In this document: positions 1 to 8,391 of the stretch, piece by piece
Numbering within the stretch: the stretch's first letter is position 1
Layout of the letters: the number at the start of each line of letters is the position of its first letter
Source: Aldehydirespirator sp963662645
GTDB lineage: Bacteria; Actinomycetota; Acidimicrobiia; Acidimicrobiales; Aldehydirespiratoraceae
Assembly (NCBI GenBank): GCA_963662645.2
Contig: OY759762.1
Span: forward strand, 434,001 to 498,000
DNA: 64,000 bases
Reading direction: 5' to 3'
Notes under the pieces: model-generated
What the model was told of the DNA's origin: nothing
What the model saw: the letters and a program-made list of their open reading frames with translations, nothing else
The model's database searches: none
Program-made: the position numbers and the translations under genes

Positions 1-955
1 CCATGTCGGTGCTGCCCACCACCCGGGCCCGGGGGTCGGGCGCCACGGTGCGGCCCACGGCGTCGAGGTTGGCCAGATAGCGGTCCAGCAGGGTCGGGTT
101 GTCCTTCATGTCGGCATAGGCGTGATCGTGCCATTCGAGGTCGACCTCGCAGCCGGCCGCGTCGGCGCCCGCCGTCAGGCAGGCGGCCACCCGCTCCTTG
201 AGCGGCTCCAGTGATGGGAGGTCGGTGGAGCGCACGTACCACTCGACCGCGGCCGTGGCCGGAACGATGTTGGCCTTGGCGCCCCCGTCGGTGAATACTC
301 CGTGGATCCGCTCGTCGTCGCGGATGTGCTGGCGCAGGGCGGCGACGGCGTTGTAGCCGAGCACGGCCGCGTCGAGCGCGTTGCGGCCCTTCTCGGGCGC
401 GGCCGCGGCGTGGGCCGCGGCCCCGGTGTAGCGGGCGTTGAGCCGCTGGACCGCCACCGCGTGGAACACGCTCAACTCGTGGTTGGCGGGGTGCACCATC
501 ATGGCCGCGTCGGCGTCGGAGAACGCGCCCGCCCGGAGCATGATCTCCTTGCCGCCCCCGCCCTCCTCGGCCGGGGTTCCCATGACGGCGACCCGTCCGC
601 CGGCCTCGCCGGCCACCGACGCCAGGGCCAGGCCGGCCCCCAGTCCGGAGGCGGCGATGATGTTGTGCCCGCAGGCGTGGCCGATCCCGGGAAGGGCGTC
701 GTACTCGCACACGACGGCCACCAACGGCCCGCCGCCGTCGCCGGCTCGGGCCTCGAAGGCGGTGTCGAGGCCGTAGGCGCGGCGCTGCACGTCCAGGCCG
801 TGATCGTCCAGCACCTCGGTGAGCAGGTCGTGGGCGTGGTGCTCCTCGAAGCCGAGTTCGGGCCGGGAGTGGATGCGGTGCGACACGTCGAGCAGTTCGG
901 GGGCCAGACGGTCGATTTCCTCACAGACCCGTCGCTTGGCGTCAGCTATGTCCAT
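1..955 (-). CDS. M20-family amidohydrolase/metallopeptidase (C-terminus cut by window edge)
   Basis: The first 318 residues are visible; the gene runs off the left edge. The start is the ATG at 955. The translation has the M20D signature DALPGIGHACGHN at about residues 86-98 and a TPAEEGGGGK stretch near 128-137. These carry the metal-binding His/Asp and the catalytic Glu-Glu of the AbgA/AbgB-like amidohydrolases. The family cleaves amide bonds of N-acyl or aminobenzoyl-glutamate-type substrates or dipeptides using two metal ions in the cytoplasm. The exact substrate cannot be told from sequence. It is transcribed leftward, downstream of a dispersed repeat and the lipid-kinase-like gene, and may be an independent unit. 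Confidence 0.88.
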   Translation of the reverse strand, partial: MDIADAKRRVCEEIDRLAPELLDVSHRIHSRPELGFEEHHAHDLLTEVLDDHGLDVQRRAYGLDTAFEARAGDGGGPLVAVVCEYDALPGIGHACGHNIIAASGLGAGLALASVAGEAGGRVAVMGTPAEEGGGGKEIMLRAGAFSDADAAMMVHPANHELSVFHAVAVQRLNARYTGAAAHAAAAPEKGRNALDAAVLGYNAVAALRQHIRDDERIHGVFTDGGAKANIVPATAAVEWYVRSTDLPSLEPLKERVAACLTAGADAAGCEVDLEWHDHAYADMKDNPTLLDRYLANLDAVGRTVAPDPRARVVGSTDM

Positions 956-987
956 GACACCGATCCTAGAGCCAGAGGCCGAGCTGG

Positions 988-1034
988 CGAGGCTCGGGCC
1001 CGAGCGGCCCGTGAGCGAAGCGAATGTGAGCGGG
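988..1034 (+). repeat. Dispersed intergenic repeat, copy 1
   Basis: This is one of four copies of a GC-rich element of about 45-50 bp. The core contains GGGCCCGAGCGGCCCGTGAG followed by CGAAGCGAA and an AGAGCGG-like end (here TGAGCGG). The GGGCC-CGAGC-GGCCC part can fold into a short hairpin. Other copies lie near 5393, 14843 and, inverted, 28015. All are between genes or at gene ends, like REP elements. Confidence 0.7.
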
Positions 1035-1036
1035 AT

Positions 1037-1675
1037 TCACGTCGGGATCCAGGCCTCCAGGGCGCCGGCCTCGACTCGCAGGCTGAGGGTGCGGGCCCGG
1101 CCCAGGCTCCGGCCGTCGACGTGGACGTCGAGGGCGGGATCGAAGTCGTACTGGGCTGCGGCTGTGCGGCGCTGGGTGATGGCGGGGTGCGGGACGTGCG
1201 TGCCCGACGGCAGGCGGCGGCGGGCCGCCAGCCGGACCGCCAGCGAGGGATCGGCGTCGAACACGTCCAGGCGGCCGTCGCCGGGATGGGACCGGGGTGC
1301 CGCGTTCCAGCGGCCGATGAACGACGCGTTGGCCGCCACCAGCAGCCGGCCCCGCCACCACGACCTGCGGGCCACGATATGGGCCACGAACCAGTGCAGC
1401 CGGCCGTCCACCAGCGCCGCCCCCGCGTCGACCTCGAAGCGGGCTCCGGTCGCAGCTCGCGACAGCGACGAAGCGGTCCGGGCCGGGGCCAAGCCCAGAG
1501 TGCGGGCCAAATCTCCACCGGTCAGCACCACCGGAGGGATCGCCCGGCCGGACCGGCGAGCCTCGGCCACGATCCTGCCTACGGCCGCGTCGCTGTCCGC
1601 CACGGTGGCACCGGCGGGGATCTCGCCCGCCACTCCGAAGTCGACGCCCCAGCCCGGACCACGCTCGCCGATCAT
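1037..1675 (-). CDS. Divergent diacylglycerol/lipid kinase-like protein (YegS-type C-terminal domain)
   Basis: This 212-residue protein resembles the C-terminal half of YegS/DAGK lipid kinases. It has an ANASFIGRW...PGDGRLDVF segment (about residues 113-138) matching the family pattern N-x-G-x(n)-P-x-DGxLDV, and a late DVHVDGRSL segment matching the VxVDGE motif. Near residue 52 it has VVLTGGDLARTLG where catalytic family members have GGDGT, so the nucleotide-binding loop is altered. The whole protein is shorter than the usual 290-330 residues. Its ATG overlaps the helY stop by 4 nt (ATGA), so it is probably translationally coupled to the helicase. Kinase activity is doubtful. Confidence 0.6.
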   Translation of the reverse strand: MIGERGPGWGVDFGVAGEIPAGATVADSDAAVGRIVAEARRSGRAIPPVVLTGGDLARTLGLAPARTASSLSRAATGARFEVDAGAALVDGRLHWFVAHIVARRSWWRGRLLVAANASFIGRWNAAPRSHPGDGRLDVFDADPSLAVRLAARRRLPSGTHVPHPAITQRRTAAAQYDFDPALDVHVDGRSLGRARTLSLRVEAGALEAWIPT

Positions 1676-3921
1676 GCAGCAGCCTCGTGCACCGCGCCGG
1701 ACAGGGCCACTACTCCCCTGTTGAGGGCCTCGACCGTGTCACGGGCCGTGGCCGAGGTGCCCGGGTCGGGAGCCACCGCGGCGATCCGGCGGGCCAGATC
1801 GATCACCTGCTTGACGTTGCGCACGAAGTCGCCGGCCGAGAATCCCTCGTCCTGCACGGCTTCGAACGGCACGCCGGCTGCCCAGCGATGGGCGGCCGGC
1901 CCGAAGCCCAGCTCCAGCGGCCGGGTGGGACCGACATCGAAGCTCCGCTCGGTGCGGTGCAGGTCGTCGAGGGCCGCTTCGATGCGGCGCAGGCGGCGGT
2001 AGGCGGTGCCCGAGGGGATCCACACCTCGGACCGGGGGCCGGGCGAGCGGTGCTCGTAGGTGAACGCAGACAGCACCGAGGCCAGCTCTGGCGGAGACAG
2101 GTCGTCGAGCTGCCCGCCCGACAGGGCCTCGGCCACGGCCAGGTCGGCCTCGTGGAAGATGCGCGACACCAGCGACCCCGAGTCCGTGAGGGTCCAGCCG
2201 TCCAGGTGGCCCCTCTCGCGCAGCACTCCGGCCACCGCATCGAAGCGGCGGGCCAGATCGACGGGCCGCGACGCCGCTTCGGCCTGGTGCTGGGCGAAGG
2301 ACCGACCCATCAGGTCGCGGGCCGCTCCGGCAGGCATGCGGCCCAGCAGGCCGGCCACCATGTTGTAGGTGGGCCGGAAGGCTGAGCGCAGCTCGAAGGA
2401 CCGGCTCGAGGCCAGCCGAGCCACCTGCTCGAAGGTGCAGTCCGGCGACCACAGGGCCACCGCCCATCCCGCCTCGTCGATGCCGCGGCGCCCGGCCCGG
2501 CCGGTGAACTGGGTGTACTGGGCCGCGCTGAGCGGGACGGTGCGCCGGCCGTCGAACTTGACGGGCTTGTCGATCACGACGCTGCGGGCCGGCATGTTCA
2601 CGCCCAATGCCAGGGTCTCGGTGGCGAACACCACCTTCACCAGGCCCTCGGCGAAGCACTGCTCCACCGCCTCCTTGAACACCGGCACCATGCCGGCATG
2701 GTGCGACGCGATGCCCAGGCGAAGCCGATCGGCCCAGCGCCTCGCGTCCAGCGCGGCCAGGTCGGCGGGATCGAGGAGGCCGAGGCGCGCCTCGACCAGT
2801 TCGTCGATGCGGGAGGCTTCGGCATCGCCGGTGAAGCGAGCCCCGTCGCGAACGAGGCGGGCTGCGGCCTGGTCGCATCCCTTGCGGCTGAACACGAACC
2901 AGATCACCGGCAGCAGGCCCCGCTGTTCCAACTCCGCCAGCAGGTCGACGCGCCGCGGCGGCCGCCACGGAGCACGCGGGCGGTGCTCCCCGCGCCCCTG
3001 TCCCCTGTGCCCGGAGCGACCCGAACCACCGGATCCGCGACGCCGCGAACCACCCGAGCCGCGGCGGGAACGACCCGAACCACGAAGCTCCTCGCGCCCG
3101 GAGCGGGGCGACCCCCCATGTCCGTGACGTTCCTCATTCCCCCCACGCCCTGTACGCCCGCCGCGCCCAGAGCGAGGCGACCCCCCGCGCATGGGTCGTC
3201 CCTCACCTCCGGGACGCCCTTCACGCCCCGAGCCACCAACACCCCTTGATGCTGCCGGTGCGTCGAACCGCCCTCCCTCGGGATTGGGCCTGCCGTCGAG
3301 GAGGGTGGGCACGATCTGCACCGCGTAGGAGCGGCGGCGGCCCACGGCGTACAGATTGGTGAGGGGGACCGGTCGCCGAGACTCGACCACGACCGCGGTC
3401 GGGCCGCGCACCCGCTCGAGCCAGCCGCCCAGCTGTTCGTGGTTGGAGACCGTGGCGGACAGGCACACCAGCACGACGCTGGCTGGCAGGTGCAGGATGA
3501 CCTCCTCCCACACCGGCCCGCGGTAGGGGTCCTCCAGGTAGTGCACCTCGTCGAGCACGACCGCGCCGAGCCTGCCGTCCACCGAACCCGCGTAGAGCAT
3601 GTTGCGCAGCACCTCGGTGGTCATCACCACCACATCGGCGTCGCCGGCGATGACGTTGTCACCCGTCAACAGGCCCACCCGGCGCGGCCCGAGCCTCTGC
3701 CGCAGATCCCGGTACTTCTGGTTGGAGAGGGCCTTGATCGGCGTGGTGTAGAAGGCCCTCTTCCCCGCGGCGAGAGCCCGGTCGACGGCGTGGTCGGCCA
3801 CCACCGTCTTGCCCGAGCCGGTCGGCGCGCTCACCAGCACCGAGCGTCCGGCGTCAACGTGCTCGATGGCGCGGCGCTGGAACTCGTCGAGGACGAACCC
3901 AGCCCCCGCCGCCTCGATCAC
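1672..3921 (-). CDS. helY: SKI2/Mtr4-like superfamily II helicase HelY
   Basis: Predicted ATP-dependent DEVH-box RNA/DNA helicase of 749 residues. Walker A APTGSGKT is at 32-39, DEVH at 124-127, SAT at 155-157, and a QFTGRAGRRGID motif VI lies in the second RecA domain. The C-terminus (DLSPPELASVLSAFTYE region) resembles the DSHCT domain. The location after pafC-tat-tatC matches mycobacterial helY. Mycobacterial HelY is about 900 residues, so this copy is short. Oddly, residues about 225-324, between the two RecA domains, are an almost pure Arg/Gly/Ser low-complexity insert. HelY function in bacteria is poorly defined; RNA surveillance is inferred from eukaryotic relatives. Confidence 0.9.
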   Translation of the reverse strand: MIEAAGAGFVLDEFQRRAIEHVDAGRSVLVSAPTGSGKTVVADHAVDRALAAGKRAFYTTPIKALSNQKYRDLRQRLGPRRVGLLTGDNVIAGDADVVVMTTEVLRNMLYAGSVDGRLGAVVLDEVHYLEDPYRGPVWEEVILHLPASVVLVCLSATVSNHEQLGGWLERVRGPTAVVVESRRPVPLTNLYAVGRRRSYAVQIVPTLLDGRPNPEGGRFDAPAASRGVGGSGREGRPGGEGRPMRGGSPRSGRGGRTGRGGNEERHGHGGSPRSGREELRGSGRSRRGSGGSRRRGSGGSGRSGHRGQGRGEHRPRAPWRPPRRVDLLAELEQRGLLPVIWFVFSRKGCDQAAARLVRDGARFTGDAEASRIDELVEARLGLLDPADLAALDARRWADRLRLGIASHHAGMVPVFKEAVEQCFAEGLVKVVFATETLALGVNMPARSVVIDKPVKFDGRRTVPLSAAQYTQFTGRAGRRGIDEAGWAVALWSPDCTFEQVARLASSRSFELRSAFRPTYNMVAGLLGRMPAGAARDLMGRSFAQHQAEAASRPVDLARRFDAVAGVLRERGHLDGWTLTDSGSLVSRIFHEADLAVAEALSGGQLDDLSPPELASVLSAFTYEHRSPGPRSEVWIPSGTAYRRLRRIEAALDDLHRTERSFDVGPTRPLELGFGPAAHRWAAGVPFEAVQDEGFSAGDFVRNVKQVIDLARRIAAVAPDPGTSATARDTVEALNRGVVALSGAVHEAAA

Positions 3922-3955
3922 GACCCGGAGGCTGCGGCGCGCCCTGGGCGACGGC

Positions 3956-4786
3956 TCACGATCGGGCCGCTTCCCGCCTTCGCTGCCGGCGGCGGGCCAG
4001 CACGCCCCACAGGATGGCGAGCTCGTAGAAGGCGTACATGGGAATCGACAGCGCCATCAGTGTGAAGGGATCGCCACTGGGGGTTATCACTGCCACCAGC
4101 ACCACGATGCCCACGATGGCGTAGGAGCGGATCCTGCGCAGGGTCCGGTTCTCAACTATGCCCATCGCCTGCAGCCCGATGAGCGCTATCGGGAACTGGA
4201 AGGCGATGCCGAACGCCACCATCATCTTCACGACGAAGCTCAGGTAGCGCTGCGGGCTGAACAGCGACACCAGATCGGGGCCGCCGATGGTGACCAGGAA
4301 GTCCAGGGCCCGGGGCAGGCTCCAGTAGGCCAGCCCGACGCCCATGAAGAACAACAGAACGCCGGTACCCACGAACGGGATTGCGTAGCGCTTCTCGTGG
4401 CGGTACAGGCCGGGTGCGATGAAGCGCCACGCCTGCCACAGCAGGACGGGCATGGCCAGGGACAAGCCCGCGTATCCGGCCACCGTCAGGCGCACTCGGA
4501 AGGGCTCGAGGGGATCGCTCACATACAGGTTGCAGCCACCGTCGGGACCGAACAGGTGCGAGTCGATCCGCTCCTGGATCGGGAAAGTCCTGCAGTACGG
4601 CTCGAGCAGGAAGTCGAGGATGAAGCGATAGAAGATCCAGCAGGCGATTCCACCCACTGCCACCGCGATGACGGACTTGATCAGGCGGTTGCGGAGCTCG
4701 GCCAAATGCTCCATGAGCGTCATGTGGCCGCCCCCGCCGTCGTCCGGGCGCTCCATCGGTGTCGTGTCGTCGACTGCGTCGGTCAT
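3956..4786 (-). CDS. tatC: Sec-independent (Tat) translocase subunit TatC
   Basis: Multi-pass inner-membrane receptor of the twin-arginine export pathway, 276 residues. The MTLMEHLAELRNRLIKS start region is the classic TatC N-terminal signature, here after a 21-residue acidic leader. The F-R-V-R-L and P-F-x-L-x-A-L-S-I-P-M-Y-A-FYE segments are also typical. Six hydrophobic segments can be counted. The segment after helix 1 contains two Cys (YCRT and GCNL), which could form an extracytoplasmic disulfide. It lies 22 bp downstream of the TatA/B gene and 34 bp upstream of helY, in one likely operon. Confidence 0.96.
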   Translation of the reverse strand: MTDAVDDTTPMERPDDGGGGHMTLMEHLAELRNRLIKSVIAVAVGGIACWIFYRFILDFLLEPYCRTFPIQERIDSHLFGPDGGCNLYVSDPLEPFRVRLTVAGYAGLSLAMPVLLWQAWRFIAPGLYRHEKRYAIPFVGTGVLLFFMGVGLAYWSLPRALDFLVTIGGPDLVSLFSPQRYLSFVVKMMVAFGIAFQFPIALIGLQAMGIVENRTLRRIRSYAIVGIVVLVAVITPSGDPFTLMALSIPMYAFYELAILWGVLARRRQRRREAARS

Positions 4787-4808
4787 CGCCAGGCGTGCAG
4801 CGTGCTAG

Positions 4809-5372
4809 TCAGGCAGTGTCGCCAGCCCGCTCATCGGGCTCCACCTCAGCGACCTCAGACCCGCCAGCGTCCCGCGCCCCATCGGCTTTGGAGACGTCAC
4901 CACCCGCCGGCGTGCCGGTCTCGTCACCGCTGACCGGGGGCGGAGCGGCCACGCTGGCCGCGGCCGCACCCCAAGACACGGGGCCTGGAGCCATCGTGTC
5001 CTTGCCCGATGCCGCAGCGTCTTTGGCCTCGCCGTCCTTCGCCTTGCCGTCCTTGGCCTTGCCGTCCTTGGCCGCGGGCGGCGGTTCGATCACCTTGCGC
5101 GGATCGGCAGCCTTCAGCGTGTCCGACATCTCCTTGAGGGGCTTCTGGGTGGTCTCACGCAGGCTCTTGTCGGCCGCCTTCAAGTCGGCGGTCGCTTCCT
5201 GCAACGGCTTGGCCGCCTCGCGCAGTTCCTGCTGGAAACCCTGTCCGATGCGGCGGATCTCCCCCACGAACTTGCCGACCTGGCGGACGGCCGGGGGCAG
5301 CTTGGTCGGTCCCAGCACGATGAGGGCCACGAGCAGGATGACGAGGATCTCTCCCCCGCCGAGATTTCCCAC
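4809..5372 (-). CDS. tatB: TatA/TatB-family twin-arginine translocase component
   Basis: 187-residue protein with a single N-terminal transmembrane helix (about 8-20), the GPTKLP hinge and an amphipathic helix (AVRQVGKFVGEIRRI). The Glu at position 8 and the GP-x-x-LP hinge are more like TatB than TatA. In the equivalent mycobacterial locus the gene is called tatA, so the A/B assignment is uncertain. The charged C-terminal tail has a KDGKA repeat at about 101-117 and is long for the family. The start is GTG at 5372. It is followed by tatC, with which it forms the export complex. Confidence 0.88.
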   Translation of the reverse strand: MGNLGGGEILVILLVALIVLGPTKLPPAVRQVGKFVGEIRRIGQGFQQELREAAKPLQEATADLKAADKSLRETTQKPLKEMSDTLKAADPRKVIEPPPAAKDGKAKDGKAKDGEAKDAAASGKDTMAPGPVSWGAAAASVAAPPPVSGDETGTPAGGDVSKADGARDAGGSEVAEVEPDERAGDTA

Positions 5373-5392
5373 CCGGTCAGCCTAGAGGCCGA

Positions 5393-5442
5393 GCCTGCGA
5401 GGCCGTGGCCCGAGCAACCCGTGAGCGCAGCGAACAAGAGCG
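5393..5442 (+). repeat. Dispersed intergenic repeat, copy 2
   Basis: Diverged copy of the element at 988: GAGGCCGTGGCCCGAGCAAC, then CCGTGAGCGCAGCGAACAAG and AGCGG. Similarity also extends upstream, where both copies follow CCTAGAG...GCCGAGC. It sits just upstream of the Tat gene start (5372), between it and a small membrane-protein gene. Confidence 0.6.
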
Positions 5443-5493
5443 GAAGCGACACCGCTGCGACGCGACCGATTCTCGCCCCTATGGCGCACGCTC

Positions 5494-5754
5494 CTAGCTA
5501 CGGGACTGTTGGCGGCTGCCATCGCGCCTCAACCCTCGCAACTGGTCGGCCGCGGCCCTGGTTGCCTCGGCATGATCGCCCAGCCGGGTCGCAACCCGGG
5601 AGAGTTCGTCTCCCGCTACTGCCGCCGACGAAGACCTCCTCAGCGCGCCGGCTAGATCAGCAGAGGCGTAGGCCACGGCACGCAGACCGCAGACGAGCAC
5701 CACGAGTGCGATGACGGTGGCCCCGGCCGGCGCCAGCATCCACATGAGGGGCAC
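5494..5754 (-). CDS. Small single-pass membrane protein, unknown function
   Basis: 86 residues from a GTG start (PLMWMLAPAGATVIALVVLV at the N-terminus). One hydrophobic helix covers about residues 6-28. It is followed by an Ala/Arg-rich, helical, probably cytoplasmic part (LSRVATRLGDHAEATRAAADQ) that could form a coiled coil. I do not recognise a family. It lies between the GDPD gene and the Tat genes on the same strand. Coding potential is supported by GC-rich third positions and by how tightly it fills the gap. Confidence 0.55.
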   Translation of the reverse strand: MPLMWMLAPAGATVIALVVLVCGLRAVAYASADLAGALRRSSSAAVAGDELSRVATRLGDHAEATRAAADQLRGLRRDGSRQQSRS

Positions 5755-5798
5755 GATACCCGCGAGACGTCAATGGCTCCCGATGGACTGCCAGAGAA

Positions 5799-6548
5799 TC
5801 AGCCGTCGGCGCCGTCGGCGAAACGGGCCAGAGTCTCCACCATCCGGTCGACATGGTCGCTGTACACCGCGTCGATGCCGGCATCGACCAACTCGGCGAT
5901 GTGGCGAGCCTGCTGGGCGTCCCAGCCGAAGGCGAACCGATCGAAGCGGTGATAGAGCGTGGTGAGGCCGCCGTTCCAGTCATCGCGGTGAAAGTTCACT
6001 GCGTCGATGCCGGCCTCGGCGAGATCGGCAGCATGGCGCTCGGGGCTTGGAGTGCCCAGCCGGCCCAGGCGCGTCGAGTGGACCAGCCGGACTTCGGGCG
6101 TGGCGGACCGCCAGGCCTGTAGCACGCCGGAGTCGTGGTGGCAGACCCACAACTGCTCGGCCGCGCTGTGCTTTCTGGCCACTGCGATCAGTCCCACAAA
6201 CGCGGCCTCGTCCTTCACATCGACGCTCACGGGTAGATCGGTGCCGCAGTGCTCGTAGTACTCGCCGAGAGTGGGGATGTGGGCCGGCAGCCGGGCTCGG
6301 GGCAGGCTCGCGATGGGCCGGCCCAGGATCCGGCGGGTCGACAGCGTGGGCAGCCCCCCGACGGCTCCATCATGGTTCAGCACGATCTCGCCATCGGCGG
6401 TGATCCACGCGTCGGTCTCGATGCCGGTGGCCCCCATCTCGCGAGCCAGCGCGAACGCCTCGAGGGTGTTCTCCCGGGCGTGGGCCCTGGCCCCGCGGTG
6501 GGCGAAAGCGATGGGCGGCGCCAGCAGAGCCGGAATGCGGGTACCCAT
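5799..6548 (-). CDS. Glycerophosphodiester phosphodiesterase-family protein
   Basis: 249-residue GDPD TIM-barrel protein. The core motifs are AHRGARAHARENTLEAF near residues 16-32, ETDAWIT near 44-50 and NHDG near 58-61. These supply the His/Glu/Asp residues for metal-dependent cleavage of glycerophosphodiesters to an alcohol and glycerol-3-phosphate. No signal peptide is visible, so it is probably cytoplasmic. It lies 40 bp downstream of lepB. A second, distinct GDPD gene is at 43986. Confidence 0.88.
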   Translation of the reverse strand: MGTRIPALLAPPIAFAHRGARAHARENTLEAFALAREMGATGIETDAWITADGEIVLNHDGAVGGLPTLSTRRILGRPIASLPRARLPAHIPTLGEYYEHCGTDLPVSVDVKDEAAFVGLIAVARKHSAAEQLWVCHHDSGVLQAWRSATPEVRLVHSTRLGRLGTPSPERHAADLAEAGIDAVNFHRDDWNGGLTTLYHRFDRFAFGWDAQQARHIAELVDAGIDAVYSDHVDRMVETLARFADGADG

Positions 6549-6588
6549 CAGGCCGTCATCGCTGAGCCGGAGCGGCCGGGGGCGGCGG

Positions 6589-7338
6589 CTACACGCCGCC
6601 CATGTCGTTCGGGGGCCAGATCTTCAGGAAGGCCCGGCCCACGATGTCGTCGACGTCTGTGGGGCCGAAGAAGCGGCCGTCGCGGCTGTCCTCGCGGCTG
6701 TCGCCCAGCACGAGGACCTTGCCCTCGGGGACCTCGCAGCGCAGCGAGTCGGCCTCGTTCGCGCAGCCTGGGATAGGCCCCTTGGAGAACGTTGACTCGC
6801 CGTCTTCCAGGTATGGCTCCTCGAGGCGGTTGCCGTCGATGTACACCAGGCCGTCCCGCATCTCGAATGTCTCACCGCCCAGCGCGACGACCCGCTTGAT
6901 GAGGTCGTCGACGCCCGAATCCCGGTTGGGACTTTCGAACACCACCACATCGCCGCGGTTCACGTCGTGCAGGCGGTATCCGAGCTTGTACACGACCACC
7001 CGGTTGCCGGCCATCAGCGTGGGCTCCATCGAGCCCGACGGGATCACGAACACCTCCACCAGGAAGGCCTTGAGCAGCAGGGCCAGACCCAGAGCGCACA
7101 CCAGCACGACCAGCCATTCGACGACCGCGGGCATGGCGCGCCGCTCCCGTGTCGGCGGCCCCTCGTCATCGCTGCCGCCCAACACCGCGGGCGGCTGCAC
7201 CCCTTCGCCCCGGCCGTCAGGGCCCGGATGCGCGGACTCCCAGGGCCGAGGTTCAGCGCGCCGCGGCTCGGCGCGCGGTGGTTGGGCGGGCCGCGGTTCG
7301 GTGGACCCGCCCGGTCGAGCCGTTGCACCCCCGGTCAC
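6589..7338 (-). CDS. lepB: Signal peptidase I with a long charged N-terminal tail
   Basis: Membrane serine protease that removes signal peptides from exported proteins. One transmembrane helix (about 72-94) precedes the catalytic IPSGSMEPT box (Ser103). The general-base Lys148 is in DDLIKRVVALGGE, and LVLGDSREDSRDGRFFG is the conserved SRDGR box. I place the start at GTG 7338, which overlaps the pafC stop as GTGA. This gives a 68-residue cytoplasmic tail rich in Pro, Arg and Glu with RPAQPPRAEPRRAEPRP repetition. ATG 7134, just before the membrane helix, is an alternative start. It is coupled to pafC upstream and followed by a GDPD gene. Confidence 0.92.
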   Translation of the reverse strand: MTGGATARPGGSTEPRPAQPPRAEPRRAEPRPWESAHPGPDGRGEGVQPPAVLGGSDDEGPPTRERRAMPAVVEWLVVLVCALGLALLLKAFLVEVFVIPSGSMEPTLMAGNRVVVYKLGYRLHDVNRGDVVVFESPNRDSGVDDLIKRVVALGGETFEMRDGLVYIDGNRLEEPYLEDGESTFSKGPIPGCANEADSLRCEVPEGKVLVLGDSREDSRDGRFFGPTDVDDIVGRAFLKIWPPNDMGGV

Positions 7339-8345
7339 TGGCGGTACCTCTCCAGCATCCTTGCCGCGGTGGCCGATCGCAGGTCCGTGTCGATGGACTC
7401 GTGGCTGTCGATCATCTCCGCCAGCGGCCCGAGCTGCACGAGCAGCCGGGCCAGCCACGACTCGCCGGCCACCGCGAACACCGCGTCGACGGTTCCGTCG
7501 GGGTGCTCCGCTCGCTGCCGCGCCGGGTAGTAGTCGGCGGCCCAGGCGGCCTCGGGCGACAGCCGGATCGTGGCGGTGCGGTCCACGCTGTCCATCGACA
7601 GCGCGGGCGACCGTCCGCCGGGCAAGTCGACTTCCGCAACGGAGTCCCTCAGCGTGAGAGCTCGGATCCTGTCCACTCGAAACACTCGCTCCGCACCGGC
7701 GCGGTGGCACCAGCCGAACAGGTACCACGCGCCCTCATGGCTCGACAGCCGGGCCGGGTCGACCACCCGGACAGTCATTGCGTCGCGCCCCTGCGAGTAG
7801 TACTCGATCTCGATCTGCCGCCGCCCGCCGATGGCCCGGCGCAGAGCGTCGAGGGTCTCGGCCGGGGCCTGTCCCAAGCACACGTCGATGTGGTCGACGG
7901 CGCCAGTGTCGCCCGAGCCGAGCGACAGGCTCAGCTTGGTGAGGGCCCGCAGCAGCGGAGCGGCCGCGGCCTCGTCGTCGCCGGTGCTGGACTCGCGCCC
8001 CTCCGACATTTCGAGCACGGTGCGGCCCGCGGCCAGCAGCCGGGTCGCCTCCTCTCCGGTGAGCCGCATCGGCTGCGAGAACCAGTCCGCGTACTGGATG
8101 TCGACGATGCCGTCGGAGATGTGGACGTCGATCAGAGTGTCCGGGGTGAACGGGTGCACCCCCACGAAGAACAGCCTCTGAGTGAGGTCCTCGAGCAGCT
8201 GCTCGCGGGGGTAGTCGAAGCGTGCTGCGATGTCGTCGAGATGGGCGCCGCCCTGCTCGACGACCCAGGGGACGACCCCCAGCAAGCGGGCCATGCGCTC
8301 GGTCACGGAGAGCTTGGCCCCGTTCACCGCGGGCACCGACGTCAC
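7335..8345 (-). CDS. pafC: WYL-domain transcriptional regulator PafC
   Basis: 336 residues. An N-terminal winged helix-turn-helix (ERMARLLGVVPWVVEQGG...IAARFDYPREQLLEDL) is followed by a WYL domain (IEIEYYSQGRDAMTVRVVDPARLSSHEGAWYLFGWCHRA...). In mycobacteria PafB and PafC form a heterodimer that activates the LexA/RecA-independent DNA damage response. The pair is conserved beside pafA although it is not needed for pupylation. It follows pafB by 46 bp and overlaps lepB by 4 nt. Confidence 0.9.
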   Translation of the reverse strand: MTSVPAVNGAKLSVTERMARLLGVVPWVVEQGGAHLDDIAARFDYPREQLLEDLTQRLFFVGVHPFTPDTLIDVHISDGIVDIQYADWFSQPMRLTGEEATRLLAAGRTVLEMSEGRESSTGDDEAAAAPLLRALTKLSLSLGSGDTGAVDHIDVCLGQAPAETLDALRRAIGGRRQIEIEYYSQGRDAMTVRVVDPARLSSHEGAWYLFGWCHRAGAERVFRVDRIRALTLRDSVAEVDLPGGRSPALSMDSVDRTATIRLSPEAAWAADYYPARQRAEHPDGTVDAVFAVAGESWLARLLVQLGPLAEMIDSHESIDTDLRSATAARMLERYRQ

Positions 8346-8391
8346 CTCACCACCCTAGGTCGCAGGACGGACTGATCCGCCGAAACCGGGG

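Noticed and set aside
302..2002. A 566-codon plus-strand frame over the M20, lipid-kinase-like and helY genes
   Set aside because: Same antisense artefact; low-complexity Gly/Arg/His composition and no start context.
6589..7728. A 379-residue signal peptidase starting at 7728
   Set aside because: This would run far into pafC, whose WYL domain is clearly coding. GTG 7338 overlapping the pafC stop is more likely.
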